Below are positions 17,975 through 26,562 of a DNA stretch of 64,000 nucleotides, piece after piece. Both the position numbers and the translations under genes were made by a program. The notes beneath the pieces are model-generated. The model was not told where the DNA came from and did no database searches. It saw nothing but the letters and a program-made list of their open reading frames with translations. Positions within the stretch are counted from its first letter, which is position 1. Each line of letters begins with the position of its first letter. Source of the stretch: Bacillota bacterium (lineage in GTDB: Bacteria > Bacillota > Clostridia > Peptostreptococcales > Acidaminobacteraceae). The stretch is from assembly GCA_030529225.1 (NCBI GenBank), contig JAUMXH010000006.1, forward strand, positions 29,075 to 93,074, read 5' to 3'.

Positions 17975-18018
17975 CGCTACATGACTGTAGCGAGGCAAAT
18001 AATCCCAGACTATTTGCC
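17975..18018 (-). other. Two hairpins between rpsT and tRNA-Arg
   Basis: GGCAAATA/TATTTGCC (including the rpsT stop codon) and CGCTACA/TGTAGCG with a 4-nt loop. Neither has a T-run, so they are more likely stability or processing elements than terminators. Confidence 0.6.
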
Positions 18019-18276
18019 CAAGCTGTTTACTTTTTTAGCCATTCTTGAAACTAATCTAGAAGCTTTGTTCTTGTGGATTGTTCCTTTAGAAACGTTCTTA
18101 TGAAGCAATTTTGAAGCATTCTTCAACTTCTCGGAAGCCAATGCCTTGTCATCTTGACCAACCGCAAGATTCACGCCTTTTATCGCTGTCTTCATTTCAG
18201 ACTTTCTAGCTTTGTTAATTTCAGTTTTTTTAGCGATTACTTTCGCTCTCTTCTTAGCTGATTTAATATTTGCCAT
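18010..18276 (-). CDS. rpsT: 30S ribosomal protein S20
   Basis: An 88-residue basic protein starting MANIKSAKKRAKVIAKK, typical of S20, with conserved KGTIHKNKASRLVSR near the C-terminus. ATG 18276 has AGGAGGTG ~8 nt upstream; the in-frame extension to 18369 would run into the promoter. It is transcribed with the downstream tRNA-Arg. Confidence 0.96.
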   Translation of the reverse strand: MANIKSAKKRAKVIAKKTEINKARKSEMKTAIKGVNLAVGQDDKALASEKLKNASKLLHKNVSKGTIHKNKASRLVSRMAKKVNSLGK

Positions 18277-18340
18277 CCAGCTCACCTCCTGCATCTTAAT
18301 TTTTTCGCACACAAATACAATATGCGAGTCATACTCAAGA

Positions 18341-18369
18341 ATTGTACCACTTAAAAAGGATATTTTCAA
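18341..18369 (-). promoter_or_regulatory. Promoter of rpsT
   Basis: -35 TTGAAA (18364-18369), 17-bp spacer, -10 TACAAT (18341-18346) on the minus strand. Confidence 0.65.
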
Positions 18370-18438
18370 GGATAAAATTAAAAGCTTTTCTATTTTTTTT
18401 CCTTTTTCAGGTTCGACCCGCTCAACCCCGCCTCTCCG

Positions 18439-19173
18439 CTACGGCGCCAGGCGGATCGGAGAAAAGCCCCTTATCGTAAATTCGCCAACCTGATGCTTTA
18501 AAACACCCTTATCCAGGACCGTTTCGTCCAGTTTTAAGGTGCTGATTCCGTCAAAATCTTCGTCCACATAAGACCCGCCGCTAAAGCACAGGTGATCCAG
18601 GTAAGAACCCGTCCACTGACGCACGAAGACGCCGTCTTTGTATTTTAGAAAATAAGGCCTTGTATTGTCTTTATAAAACTCTGTCGGACGGTAAGCGCCG
18701 ACAAAGAAATCGATTGCCTCGTCCTCATCGACCTGAGCCACCGTAATCATCCAGGGATGAACCGCCGAGAAATCCTGTTCGTGCACCTGCTCCATTCCCA
18801 AAAGAACTTTGCCGACTTGCCCGTCCGGCACAAAATAGGCCCTTCGTTTTTCCTTATCGGAAATCTTCTCCTGCGCTACCTGAGAAGCAACTGCTTCTTC
18901 CCCGTAGATCGGGCTTCAACAAGGAACGGGTTCCTCCAAATTTCGTTTGAACACCAGAACCCGCTTCCCGCATCGGTACGTTTTCCCATTGATTGCATTG
19001 TGTTTCTCCACACCCTCACCCTCTATGACAAAGGCGTAAAGAACTCCGTCCCGCAGATAGAAATCGTAATCCAAAACATGGTACTCCTTTTTCATCCGAA
19101 TCGGGAGCAGAAGCAAAAGGAGCACCGTAACGATTACCACAAAGAAAAAACTACCATCTAAACTCTGTTTCAT
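18439..19173 (-). pseudogene. Membrane-anchored protein gene interrupted by an in-frame TGA
   Basis: Two open segments in the same frame (19173-18919 and 18915-18439) are separated only by TGA at 18916-18918; no frameshift is needed to join them. The N-terminal part has one transmembrane helix (~10-26) and a polar exterior. The C-terminal part has HPWMITVAQVDEDEAIDFFVG and a Tyr/Asp-rich region. I do not recognise the family. ATG 19173 overlaps the end of the DUF3160 gene by 23 nt, so it belongs to that operon. TGG-to-TGA decay or a sequencing error is the simplest reading; selenocysteine is a less likely option (see findings). Confidence 0.6.
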
Positions 19174-21406
19174 AGTCGAATTCAACCTTGTTTTCCTCTG
19201 CATTCACAAACTCTTTGGCATACGGTATCACATCGAGGAAGCGGAACGCCTTCTTTTTCTTGACGATTCCGTTGTACTCGTCCCTTACCACCAGGGCGTC
19301 GAGCCATTCCTCATCGTTCATCCTCTTATCGCTGTAAAATTCATAAGAAGAGAAGAGGATCCCCTTTGCCAGCACCTTCTCACCGTTTTGATTCACCAGC
19401 ACATAAATTTCGAGCGGAAGCCCGGTGGCGAGTTCCAAGTAGCGGTTTTCTACAGTCGCGATATCGCTGATCAACGGCTGTCCGTATACCGCTTCCTTCA
19501 GTTCCAACCCGTAGCGCAGGTCAAGGTGCTGATAATTGCTGTACATCGCGTCACAGAGACCTCCAAAGTGTCCCAAAAACAATAATTCCTCATCCGTCAA
19601 ACGCTCTCCCGCGAGCTCCTTTTTCGAGATTTCGACAAATCGCTTCAAAGTCTCCGAAAACTGCTTCAAGTATGCCCTTTGATTCTCTGCCGAATAATCG
19701 GCTTCGTCGATTTCAAACTGTTCGAGTCTGACAATCGCGTCGTCCACCATCTTGGAAAGCTGCTCATAGAGTTCCACATTCGGATCCAGATAGTGGGGAC
19801 TGACGAGCTCCTCGGGCGCACCCATCTCGGCCATCATCTGTTTAGAATACAGGACGTTGGCATGTTTTAGCTGAGCAAAGGCGCCCAACGCGGTGTTGAT
19901 CTTCAAATACGGATACTTGTCCGACTTCATATAATTCGGCACGTTCGGATTGCTCTTATCCACCTTGTGATTGAGAGCGATCTCGATCGCCTTCAAATAT
20001 TCGTGATACAAGTCGTTCTTAAAGATGCTCTCTTTGTTTTCCGCATAGAGCTTCTTGACTTCCTTGAGTCTCTTCTCGTAGCCGTCCCATCGTTCATACG
20101 GATTCAACAAGGTTTCCGCGATTTCTCCGGCCTTCCTGTTTCCCAAGACATCAAAGAATTCAAAACTCGAAACCTCGGGTTTATCAAGCGGCTTGCTCAA
20201 ACCGGTAAAGATGAATTGATCGGCATTGTACCTCTGTCCCATAAATCGGAACTGTTTTTTTGTTGACAGATCCAAACGACTCCCCTCATAGGTCACAGGA
20301 ACGACCTTCGGCTCGGGAAGCTTGGCAATTTCCGCATCCACCTTCTTCATCAATCCCGCGTCAAGGATTCCCTGATACTTTTTATCTTGAAACTTGAGAA
20401 CATCCACAATGATTGGCTCCAAGTCCATAAAGGTGATGTCGTCGGACTCCGAAGAATAGTAAGAGGTCACATCGTACATCTTCTTCCAAAGCGACTTTAG
20501 CGACTCGTCACTGTGGATGCTTGCAGCGAGAATCAAAGCGACCTTCTTGTTTTCCTCATTGTCACCTTCGAGTTCAAAGCCCGGATTCGAGAGCCACATT
20601 TGCCCCAAGAAGTAGTTTCTCATGCTCGGGCCCATAGTGTAGTGCCCCCTCGGCTTGAATTGAGAGTAGTCGATGTCATAACCGAAGAGCTTGGACGGCG
20701 CAAAGCCTTCGGCCTTTGAGATTTTATCGTATTCCAAATCGCTCTCGATTTTGATCTCGCTCGGCATTGCGTTTTTCAGCGTCTCGTGCTTAGCGAGTTC
20801 GGCGTTGTACCTATTCGCAATTTTGGCATTGAATAACCTGTCAACGTCGATGTCTTCGACTTCATGAAAGAAGAGTCCGGAAGCGGTATAGGTGTAGGTC
20901 AGAGCCTTTCCGAGCAGGGCCTTCAGCTCCGGGTTCGTCTCCGCCTTATACTCCTTCATCAACTGATCGGAGAGCCTGTTTGCCATCTCGGCGGACGCAA
21001 GATAAAACTCGGATACCTCAAACTCGACCATGCTGCCGTTGTAAAAAATACTGAACGCATTCAAAACCGCATCACTGCTGATGTAGGTCGGTTTGCTTGA
21101 ATAATTCGCCATCTCATAATACGAGTGGTAAAGTTTCTGGATGTATCCGTTGTCCGGCGCTTCCAAAACCAGGAATCCGTTTTCATTCAGTTCCTTGATT
21201 TGGGATTCCGAGAATCCCTTAAACTGTTTTTTATTCTTGACATCCTCGTACTTGATGTCGGAGAAAACTACCTTTTCCTCTTCCGCAGCCTCATCCCGGG
21301 TCTGCCCTTGTTTTCCTTCTTCGTTTTCACCGGATTTTCCGGGATCCGATCCGACGCAGCCGCTCAACGCGAGCAGCAAAGCCATAAGCAAAGCTATTTT
21401 TTTCAT
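19151..21406 (-). CDS. DUF3160 domain lipoprotein
   Basis: A 751-residue exported lipoprotein. The N-terminus is a signal peptide ending in the lipobox LSGC (Cys at ~17), followed by a Gly/Glu-rich linker. The rest matches DUF3160 (residues ~65-740), including NGFLVLEAPDNGYIQKLYHS and TYISSDAVLNAFSIFY. Function is unknown for the family. Its ATG overlaps the wecB TGA by 4 nt (ATGA), giving tight coupling to wecB, and the interrupted membrane-protein gene follows. Confidence 0.85.
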   Translation of the reverse strand: MKKIALLMALLLALSGCVGSDPGKSGENEEGKQGQTRDEAAEEEKVVFSDIKYEDVKNKKQFKGFSESQIKELNENGFLVLEAPDNGYIQKLYHSYYEMANYSSKPTYISSDAVLNAFSIFYNGSMVEFEVSEFYLASAEMANRLSDQLMKEYKAETNPELKALLGKALTYTYTASGLFFHEVEDIDVDRLFNAKIANRYNAELAKHETLKNAMPSEIKIESDLEYDKISKAEGFAPSKLFGYDIDYSQFKPRGHYTMGPSMRNYFLGQMWLSNPGFELEGDNEENKKVALILAASIHSDESLKSLWKKMYDVTSYYSSESDDITFMDLEPIIVDVLKFQDKKYQGILDAGLMKKVDAEIAKLPEPKVVPVTYEGSRLDLSTKKQFRFMGQRYNADQFIFTGLSKPLDKPEVSSFEFFDVLGNRKAGEIAETLLNPYERWDGYEKRLKEVKKLYAENKESIFKNDLYHEYLKAIEIALNHKVDKSNPNVPNYMKSDKYPYLKINTALGAFAQLKHANVLYSKQMMAEMGAPEELVSPHYLDPNVELYEQLSKMVDDAIVRLEQFEIDEADYSAENQRAYLKQFSETLKRFVEISKKELAGERLTDEELLFLGHFGGLCDAMYSNYQHLDLRYGLELKEAVYGQPLISDIATVENRYLELATGLPLEIYVLVNQNGEKVLAKGILFSSYEFYSDKRMNDEEWLDALVVRDEYNGIVKKKKAFRFLDVIPYAKEFVNAEENKVEFDYETEFRW

Positions 21407-22509
21407 TTTAACCCCCTTATAACGCTGACAATCTGTTTGGACGCGGTTCCGTCCCCATAAGGGTTGACCGCCCTTGCCATCCTCTGATACTCCTCCGCAT
21501 CATCCAGCAGCCTGATGCTTTCCTGAATGATTTTCCGCTTGTCCGTTCCGACCAGTTTCAAGGTCCCCGCCGCGAGACCCTCCGGCCTCTCCGTCACATC
21601 CCGTAAAACCAGGACCGGCTTACCCAAAGAAGGCACTTCCTCCTGCAAGCCGCCGCTATCTGTCAAAACCATGTAGGAAATATTCAACAAATTGTGCATG
21701 TCCATCAATTCAAGCGGTTCCACCAAGAGCACATTTTTGACAGGGGACAGGATGCGCTCCGCCGTATCCCGAACCGCAGGATTCAAATGCACCGCGTAGA
21801 CAAAGAGGACGTCCTCTCTCACTTCGGCAATCTCCTTGACCGCCTCGCAGATCTGTTCGAGCGGCTCCCCGAGATTCTCTCTTCGATGTGCCGTCATGGT
21901 GATGATTTTCTTAGTCCTGTCGAGGGTATTGAGAAGCGCATTGCTGAAATGATACCCCTCTTTGACCGTGGTTTGAAGGGCGTCGATTACAGTATTTCCG
22001 GTGATAAAAATGCTCTCCGCCGGGACATTCTCCTTTAAAAGGTTCTGTTTGGAAATCTCGGTCGGCGCAAAATTGAGGTCGGAAAGACGAGTCGTCAGAA
22101 CGCGGTTCATCTCTTCCGGATAAGGGGAGTATTTGTCGTAGGTTCTGAGACCCGCTTCGACGTGACCGACCGGAACCTTATTGTAGAAGGCGGCCAAGGC
22201 GCCGGCAAAGGTGGTGGTCGTGTCCCCGTGCACCAGGATCATATCGGGGCGCTCCCGTTTGATCACCTCATCCAGATTTTCCAAAACCGAAACCGTGATG
22301 CTGTTCAGCGTCTGCCCTTTTTTCATGATGTTCAAATCGTAGTCCGGTTTGATGTCAAAGACTTCCAGCACCTGATCGAGCATCTCTCTGTGCTGGGCAG
22401 TCACGACTACGACGTTCTGCAAGCCTTCCGTCCTTTCAATCTCCAGCACCAGAGGACACATCTTGATCGCCTCCGGGCGGGTCCCGAAAATACTCATTAT
22501 TTTTTTCAT
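21403..22509 (-). CDS. wecB: UDP-N-acetylglucosamine 2-epimerase (non-hydrolysing)
   Basis: A 368-residue enzyme that interconverts UDP-GlcNAc and UDP-ManNAc, a precursor for wall teichoic acid or surface polysaccharide. Visible family motifs are FGTRPEAIKM at the N-terminus, LVHGDTTTTFAGALAAF, VGHVEAGLRT, PYPEEMNR and LTDSGGLQEEVPSLGKPVLVLR. It is translationally coupled to the DUF3160 lipoprotein, an odd pairing for wecB. Confidence 0.94.
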   Translation of the reverse strand: MKKIMSIFGTRPEAIKMCPLVLEIERTEGLQNVVVVTAQHREMLDQVLEVFDIKPDYDLNIMKKGQTLNSITVSVLENLDEVIKRERPDMILVHGDTTTTFAGALAAFYNKVPVGHVEAGLRTYDKYSPYPEEMNRVLTTRLSDLNFAPTEISKQNLLKENVPAESIFITGNTVIDALQTTVKEGYHFSNALLNTLDRTKKIITMTAHRRENLGEPLEQICEAVKEIAEVREDVLFVYAVHLNPAVRDTAERILSPVKNVLLVEPLELMDMHNLLNISYMVLTDSGGLQEEVPSLGKPVLVLRDVTERPEGLAAGTLKLVGTDKRKIIQESIRLLDDAEEYQRMARAVNPYGDGTASKQIVSVIRGLK

Positions 22510-22525
22510 CTTTTCCCCCTAACCC

Positions 22526-23173
22526 TCACTTTACTCTCTGTTTCTCATTCTTAAACTCGCTGTTGAATATCTTGCCGTCGATCCGATAAATCACTTCATA
22601 GCTCTCCGGAATCTGCGTGTTCTCATCCGGATAGCGAATGAAACAAACAAAGTCCGTACAACCCTTGTTGTCTCTAATCCGCTTTTCCATCTCCGCCTGC
22701 GGACCCTTGCGATTTACATAGCTGCTCTGTGGTGTAATGTTGTAGGCGTTCGAGACGCCGCCCAGAGAATCCGCTATCACGTGACCCTGATCATACTCTT
22801 TTAACCGGGTTCCCGGAACCCGCGCCTCATCCGGATAATACCTTCCGGACGAGGTGACCCCCTCCCTGCGTTCATCCTGCAGAACGATTTCCCTGGCGAT
22901 GACCGTGACGAGCTGACCGTACTCGTTGGTAAAGCCCCAATACTCCCGATCGCCATAACCGATGTCCACCACGACCTTGGCTCTCCTCTCCCCCGACAGG
23001 TCTCCCCCGTCGACCTCGATCCGCTCATGCGCCTCAAAGAACTCCTTGCTGAATGCCTGTGCAATCAGTTGTTCCAGTTCGGCTTCTCCGGTCCCGGTCA
23101 GGAACCTGCTCGCCACAAAGGAGAGAATCATGAACAGAAGAAATGAGAGCCCGTTTTTTGTCTTTTTCTTCAT
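22526..23173 (-). CDS. Membrane-anchored or secreted DNA/RNA non-specific endonuclease
   Basis: A 215-residue protein with an N-terminal hydrophobic signal/anchor (~8-25). The C-terminal half fits the Endonuclea_NS_2 type: YDQGHVIADSLGG (catalytic His in the DxGH-type motif) followed by NAYNITPQSSYVNRKG and EMEKRIR. An extracellular nuclease for DNA degradation or scavenging is the likely role. It lies 16 nt upstream of wecB on the same strand. Confidence 0.8.
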   Translation of the reverse strand: MKKKTKNGLSFLLFMILSFVASRFLTGTGEAELEQLIAQAFSKEFFEAHERIEVDGGDLSGERRAKVVVDIGYGDREYWGFTNEYGQLVTVIAREIVLQDERREGVTSSGRYYPDEARVPGTRLKEYDQGHVIADSLGGVSNAYNITPQSSYVNRKGPQAEMEKRIRDNKGCTDFVCFIRYPDENTQIPESYEVIYRIDGKIFNSEFKNEKQRVK

Positions 23174-23218
23174 ACAAACTCCTCGCGTACGCTCCCTGCA
23201 GGCAAGGCGCCCGGCAGG

Positions 23219-23854
23219 CTAGCTCCGTTTGGCATAGAGGACATAGTACCCCTTGCTCCGTTTCCATATCTCACAGGACCCGTAGAGTTCCCGCATTTTC
23301 TTAGCTGCAGAGGGAGCACCGTGACTCTTTCGAATGACTACATAAAGTTCCCCGTTCGGCTTTAAGACCTCCCCGGCCCCTTCCAGAATCGCATGCACGT
23401 TGGCCTTTCCGGTTCGGATGGGGGGATTGGTATAGACAATATCATAGCGCTCCCTGACGTTTTGGTACTTATCGCTTTCAAAAACTCGCAAACGCTCCTC
23501 TTTTTGAAACTTTTGCACGTTCATCTGCGCGAGCTTAATCGCCCTTTGGCTGACATCGATCATATCGCCCCGATAAGCGGGAATCAATTCCGCGAGCAAG
23601 ATGCTTAAAAGCCCGTACCCGCAACCGACATCGAGCGCCCGAAACTGCAACTTCTCCTCCGGACTCCGTCCGGACAGATAGCTTGTAATCCCTTCCCTCA
23701 GACAGGAAGCCAAAATCAGGGAGCCCTCATCCGCCTTAAAAGAAGAGAAGACCGAAGAAGAAGAGTACATGGTAAAGGAACGATTCTCAAACACAAAACT
23801 GAAGAGTTCCGGATGAAACGATTCCCCGATGTCCGAATTCCAATAATGATCCAT
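23219..23854 (-). CDS. Class I SAM-dependent methyltransferase, RsmC/YbxB-like
   Basis: A 211-residue protein of the small-MTS family. The SAM-binding motif is ALDVGCGYGLLSILLA and the catalytic motif is YTNPPIRTGK, as in 16S rRNA guanine-N2 methyltransferases. The N-terminus (residues 1-50) has the FSFVFENRSFTMYSSSSVFS pattern also seen in that family. The exact rRNA target is inferred. GGAG lies ~7 nt before the ATG. Confidence 0.88.
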   Translation of the reverse strand: MDHYWNSDIGESFHPELFSFVFENRSFTMYSSSSVFSSFKADEGSLILASCLREGITSYLSGRSPEEKLQFRALDVGCGYGLLSILLAELIPAYRGDMIDVSQRAIKLAQMNVQKFQKEERLRVFESDKYQNVRERYDIVYTNPPIRTGKANVHAILEGAGEVLKPNGELYVVIRKSHGAPSAAKKMRELYGSCEIWKRSKGYYVLYAKRS

Positions 23855-23874
23855 AATAAAACTCCACGCACAAG

Positions 23875-23967
23875 CTAGATGAACAAGAGGACAAACCCGA
23901 TGCTGACCAGGACAATCCCGAGGAACAATCCCAAAAGAGGGAACACAAAGCTTTTAAATTTTAACAT
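23875..23967 (-). CDS. 30-residue single-pass membrane peptide
   Basis: A short frame in the gap between the MEMO-AMMECR1 gene and the methyltransferase. It encodes a basic start (MLKFKSF) and then ~22 hydrophobic residues to the stop. AGGGTG lies 4 nt upstream of the ATG. No family recognised. It may be a real small membrane protein or chance; the good ribosome binding site and clean transmembrane profile favour the former. Confidence 0.5.
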   Translation of the reverse strand: MLKFKSFVFPLLGLFLGIVLVSIGFVLLFI

Positions 23968-23975
23968 ACGACACC

Positions 23976-25388
23976 CTAATAGTGAATCTCATGCCGCTCC
24001 ACCGTAAAGCGATGGATGGAGTATGATTCCCCTGGCTTGATCTTCGCCCGCTCCAGGGCGAGCTCAATCTGGCGGGAGACCGAATGAATCCCCTCCAAAG
24101 CTGGAAGAAGGACACCCATCTTCTCTCCGGAACTCACCACAATGCCGAATTTGTCGGGATCCAACTCGTCGACGCTAAGTACCGGCTCAAGTTCCGAAAG
24201 GATGTCCACCGTGATATAAAGGTCGTCCAACTCATAATCTTCGACCTCTTCAAACCTGTCGTCCTCGGAGCAGGAGAGCACCGCATTCGACACGATTTCC
24301 TGGAAGATATCCTGCTTCTTTGCCCTTACGGTTCCGATACATCCCCGAAGTCCGCTCGAGGTCTTAATGGTCACAAAACAGCCCGCTTTTTGAGCCTTGA
24401 TGTCGTACTTTGTCCGATCCCAGAACGGAATCCTTTTATTCAACACGTAATACTCGATGGTATCCCGCGCCAAGCGAATATAATCATCCTCGCTGTCCCT
24501 GACCCGAACAAACTTGTTTTCTTCAAATTCAAGCAGGGAACTCAGAAGCGGCGGAGTGATTCCCGGCACTTCATCCAGCGAGGCGACCATGTACCCGACG
24601 CCGAAGGGCGCTTCATAGCTATATAGTTTGGATTGGTAATAGGAACTCTCAAACATCCCGTACAACACACAGAGACTCTGATAAATGCAGCTTTGCGCCA
24701 TATCCTTTTTCTTGCTTGAATAGGTCAGAAATTCGTAAGGCTTGTTCGTCCTCAGCGTTTCCATCACCATCTCATCGAACTTTTTCCCGTTCGGAGAGTA
24801 GGCCCCCGATCCCGGCCCCGAGAGACAATGAGAAAGATCTCCGCTCGCCAAAAACACCGTGCTCTTGTCCGAACTTTCGATACACTTTTTCAAAACCGTC
24901 CCGAATTCATAGAGCTCCGATACCGGCAGCAATCCGTAGGTAAGCGGAACGAGTTCAAACACATCATAGATTTCGGAAATAAAGTGCAGAGGGACTCCGG
25001 CACCCCGATCGAGCTCGAGCCCCACATTAAAATGATCCGCCATAGATTCATCAATTTTCGCGATGGTGATGTCCCGCTTCCCGGTCAGAAAAGACAACTT
25101 ATCGATAAAAGACAGATCCAACTTATAGTCGCGGTCTATATTCTTAAAGGTGAAATTGTCAAAGTCCGTCCTGATTTTCTTTTTATAGTAAACCGAAAAG
25201 GCATCTGAAAAGACGACGCCGTGCGGTCCGACGATGACGATTCTCTTGGGTTTCAAGGTTGCGATTTCAAGAGCCATCTGACGCAAGGCATCGACCGTTC
25301 TTGCACAAAAGCTGTTTTCTTCCCTCCCTATCTCCGGAATCAAGACCGGAGCGTGGGGTACGACAAATGATTTTAATAAACGTTTCAT
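23976..25388 (-). CDS. AmmeMemoRadiSam system fusion: MEMO-like dioxygenase fold plus AMMECR1
   Basis: A 470-residue two-domain protein. Residues ~1-280 resemble the MEMO/LigB class III extradiol dioxygenase fold (FVVPHAPVLIPEIG, IVGPHGVVF, LASGDLSHCL). Residues ~295-470 are an AMMECR1 domain with LRGCIGTV. In many anaerobes these two domains occur with a radical SAM protein; none is encoded in this window. The biochemical role is not established. It has its own promoter ~110 bp upstream and may head the run to the methyltransferase. Confidence 0.9.
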   Translation of the reverse strand: MKRLLKSFVVPHAPVLIPEIGREENSFCARTVDALRQMALEIATLKPKRIVIVGPHGVVFSDAFSVYYKKKIRTDFDNFTFKNIDRDYKLDLSFIDKLSFLTGKRDITIAKIDESMADHFNVGLELDRGAGVPLHFISEIYDVFELVPLTYGLLPVSELYEFGTVLKKCIESSDKSTVFLASGDLSHCLSGPGSGAYSPNGKKFDEMVMETLRTNKPYEFLTYSSKKKDMAQSCIYQSLCVLYGMFESSYYQSKLYSYEAPFGVGYMVASLDEVPGITPPLLSSLLEFEENKFVRVRDSEDDYIRLARDTIEYYVLNKRIPFWDRTKYDIKAQKAGCFVTIKTSSGLRGCIGTVRAKKQDIFQEIVSNAVLSCSEDDRFEEVEDYELDDLYITVDILSELEPVLSVDELDPDKFGIVVSSGEKMGVLLPALEGIHSVSRQIELALERAKIKPGESYSIHRFTVERHEIHY

Positions 25389-25497
25389 CTATTTTCCTTA
25401 TTTTGTTATTTTTTTGTCTTTCAAGCTCCCTTTCGAGCTGCTTTACCGTCTTTTCAGAGCTGCAGACCCGACCGGAAAAGAGCCTCGGACTCTCTAC

Positions 25498-25526
25498 AGT
25501 CTAGCATAATCAAGCGTTTTTTTCAA
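25498..25526 (-). promoter_or_regulatory. Promoter of the MEMO-AMMECR1 gene
   Basis: -35 TTGAAA (25521-25526), 17-bp spacer, -10 TAGACT (25498-25503) on the minus strand. Confidence 0.55.
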
Positions 25527-25560
25527 TCTGAAAAAGGCTTTCGCGACAGTCCCGCAAAGC

Positions 25561-25593
25561 TGCGAAAACAGAAAGAGGGTTCTGAAAACCCTC
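25561..25593 (-). terminator. Terminator after the SPFH gene
   Basis: GAGGGTT pairs with AACCCTC, followed by TTTCTGTTTTC on the minus strand. Confidence 0.7.
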
Positions 25594-25631
25594 CTCGTTT
25601 CTTGTATCGAAAGCGCCCTGTCGGATGCGGA

Positions 25632-26543
25632 TTACAGTTCCTTAACCGTCTGAACCAAGCCGGCCAAGTTTTGCATTTCCGACGGGATAATGATCTTGGT
25701 CGCCTGTCCGTTGGCAACCTTCGCCATCGTCTCGTAGCTCTTTAAGGTCAGGACTTCCCGATCCGGCTTCGCTTCATTGATCTTTTGAATTCCGTAAGCT
25801 TCCGCTTCCTGAATGATGCGAATCGCCTGCGCCTTACCTTCCGCAACCCTGATTTCCGCTTCTCTCTTACCTTCCGCAGCCAAAATCGCCGCCTGCTTTT
25901 CTCCTTCCGCCTTCAGGATTCGAGACTCTCTTTCTCCTTCCGCTTCCAGGATCGAAGCCTTCTTTTGCCCCTCCGCCTCGAGGATGGCTCTACGCCTCTC
26001 CCGCTCAGCCCTCATCTGTTTTTCCATCGCCTCTTGGATGTCGGCCGGAGGCAGGATATTTTTGACCTCAACGCGGTTCACCTTGATTCCCCACGGATCG
26101 GTCGCCTCGTCCAAAATTACCCGCATCTGCGAGTTGATGTGGTCCCTGGAAGTCAAGGACTCGTCGAGCTCCAACTGACCGATGATGTTTCTGAGCGTTG
26201 TGGCTGTCAGGTTTTCGATTGCCATAAGCGGGTTGGCCACCCCGTATGCATACGCTTTGGGGTCCGTCACTTGATAATACACGATGGTGTCGATGTTCAT
26301 CGAAACGTTGTCCTTGGTGATGACCGGTTGAGGCGGAAAGTCCACGACCCGCTCCTTGAGCGAAACCTTGATTCTGACAACATCAATGAAGGGAACCTTC
26401 ACGTGAAGACCCACGCTCCAGGTCGCCAAGTAGGCCCCCAGACGCTCTACTACATAGGCGTTCGCTTGCGGAACAATCCTGATATTTGTTACTATGAGAA
26501 ACAAAAATACAATGATAATGACCGGAATGATAAAAACTCCCAT
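25632..26543 (-). CDS. SPFH/Band 7 (stomatin, QmcA-like) membrane protein
   Basis: A 303-residue protein with one N-terminal transmembrane segment (~4-22), the SPFH domain (~25-185, with VPQANAYVVERLGAYLATW) and a long Ala/Glu/Lys/Arg-rich coiled coil of repeated AEGE-type units (~190-260). Such proteins scaffold membrane microdomains. The neighbouring NfeD gene is its usual partner. Confidence 0.92.
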   Translation of the reverse strand: MGVFIIPVIIIVFLFLIVTNIRIVPQANAYVVERLGAYLATWSVGLHVKVPFIDVVRIKVSLKERVVDFPPQPVITKDNVSMNIDTIVYYQVTDPKAYAYGVANPLMAIENLTATTLRNIIGQLELDESLTSRDHINSQMRVILDEATDPWGIKVNRVEVKNILPPADIQEAMEKQMRAERERRRAILEAEGQKKASILEAEGERESRILKAEGEKQAAILAAEGKREAEIRVAEGKAQAIRIIQEAEAYGIQKINEAKPDREVLTLKSYETMAKVANGQATKIIIPSEMQNLAGLVQTVKEL

Positions 26544-26562
26544 TTCAATACCTCCTACTTAC

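Noticed and set aside
18370..18438. Terminator after the interrupted membrane-protein gene
   Set aside because: A bulged GGTT/AACC hairpin exists but is followed by A-rich, not T-rich, sequence on the transcribed strand.
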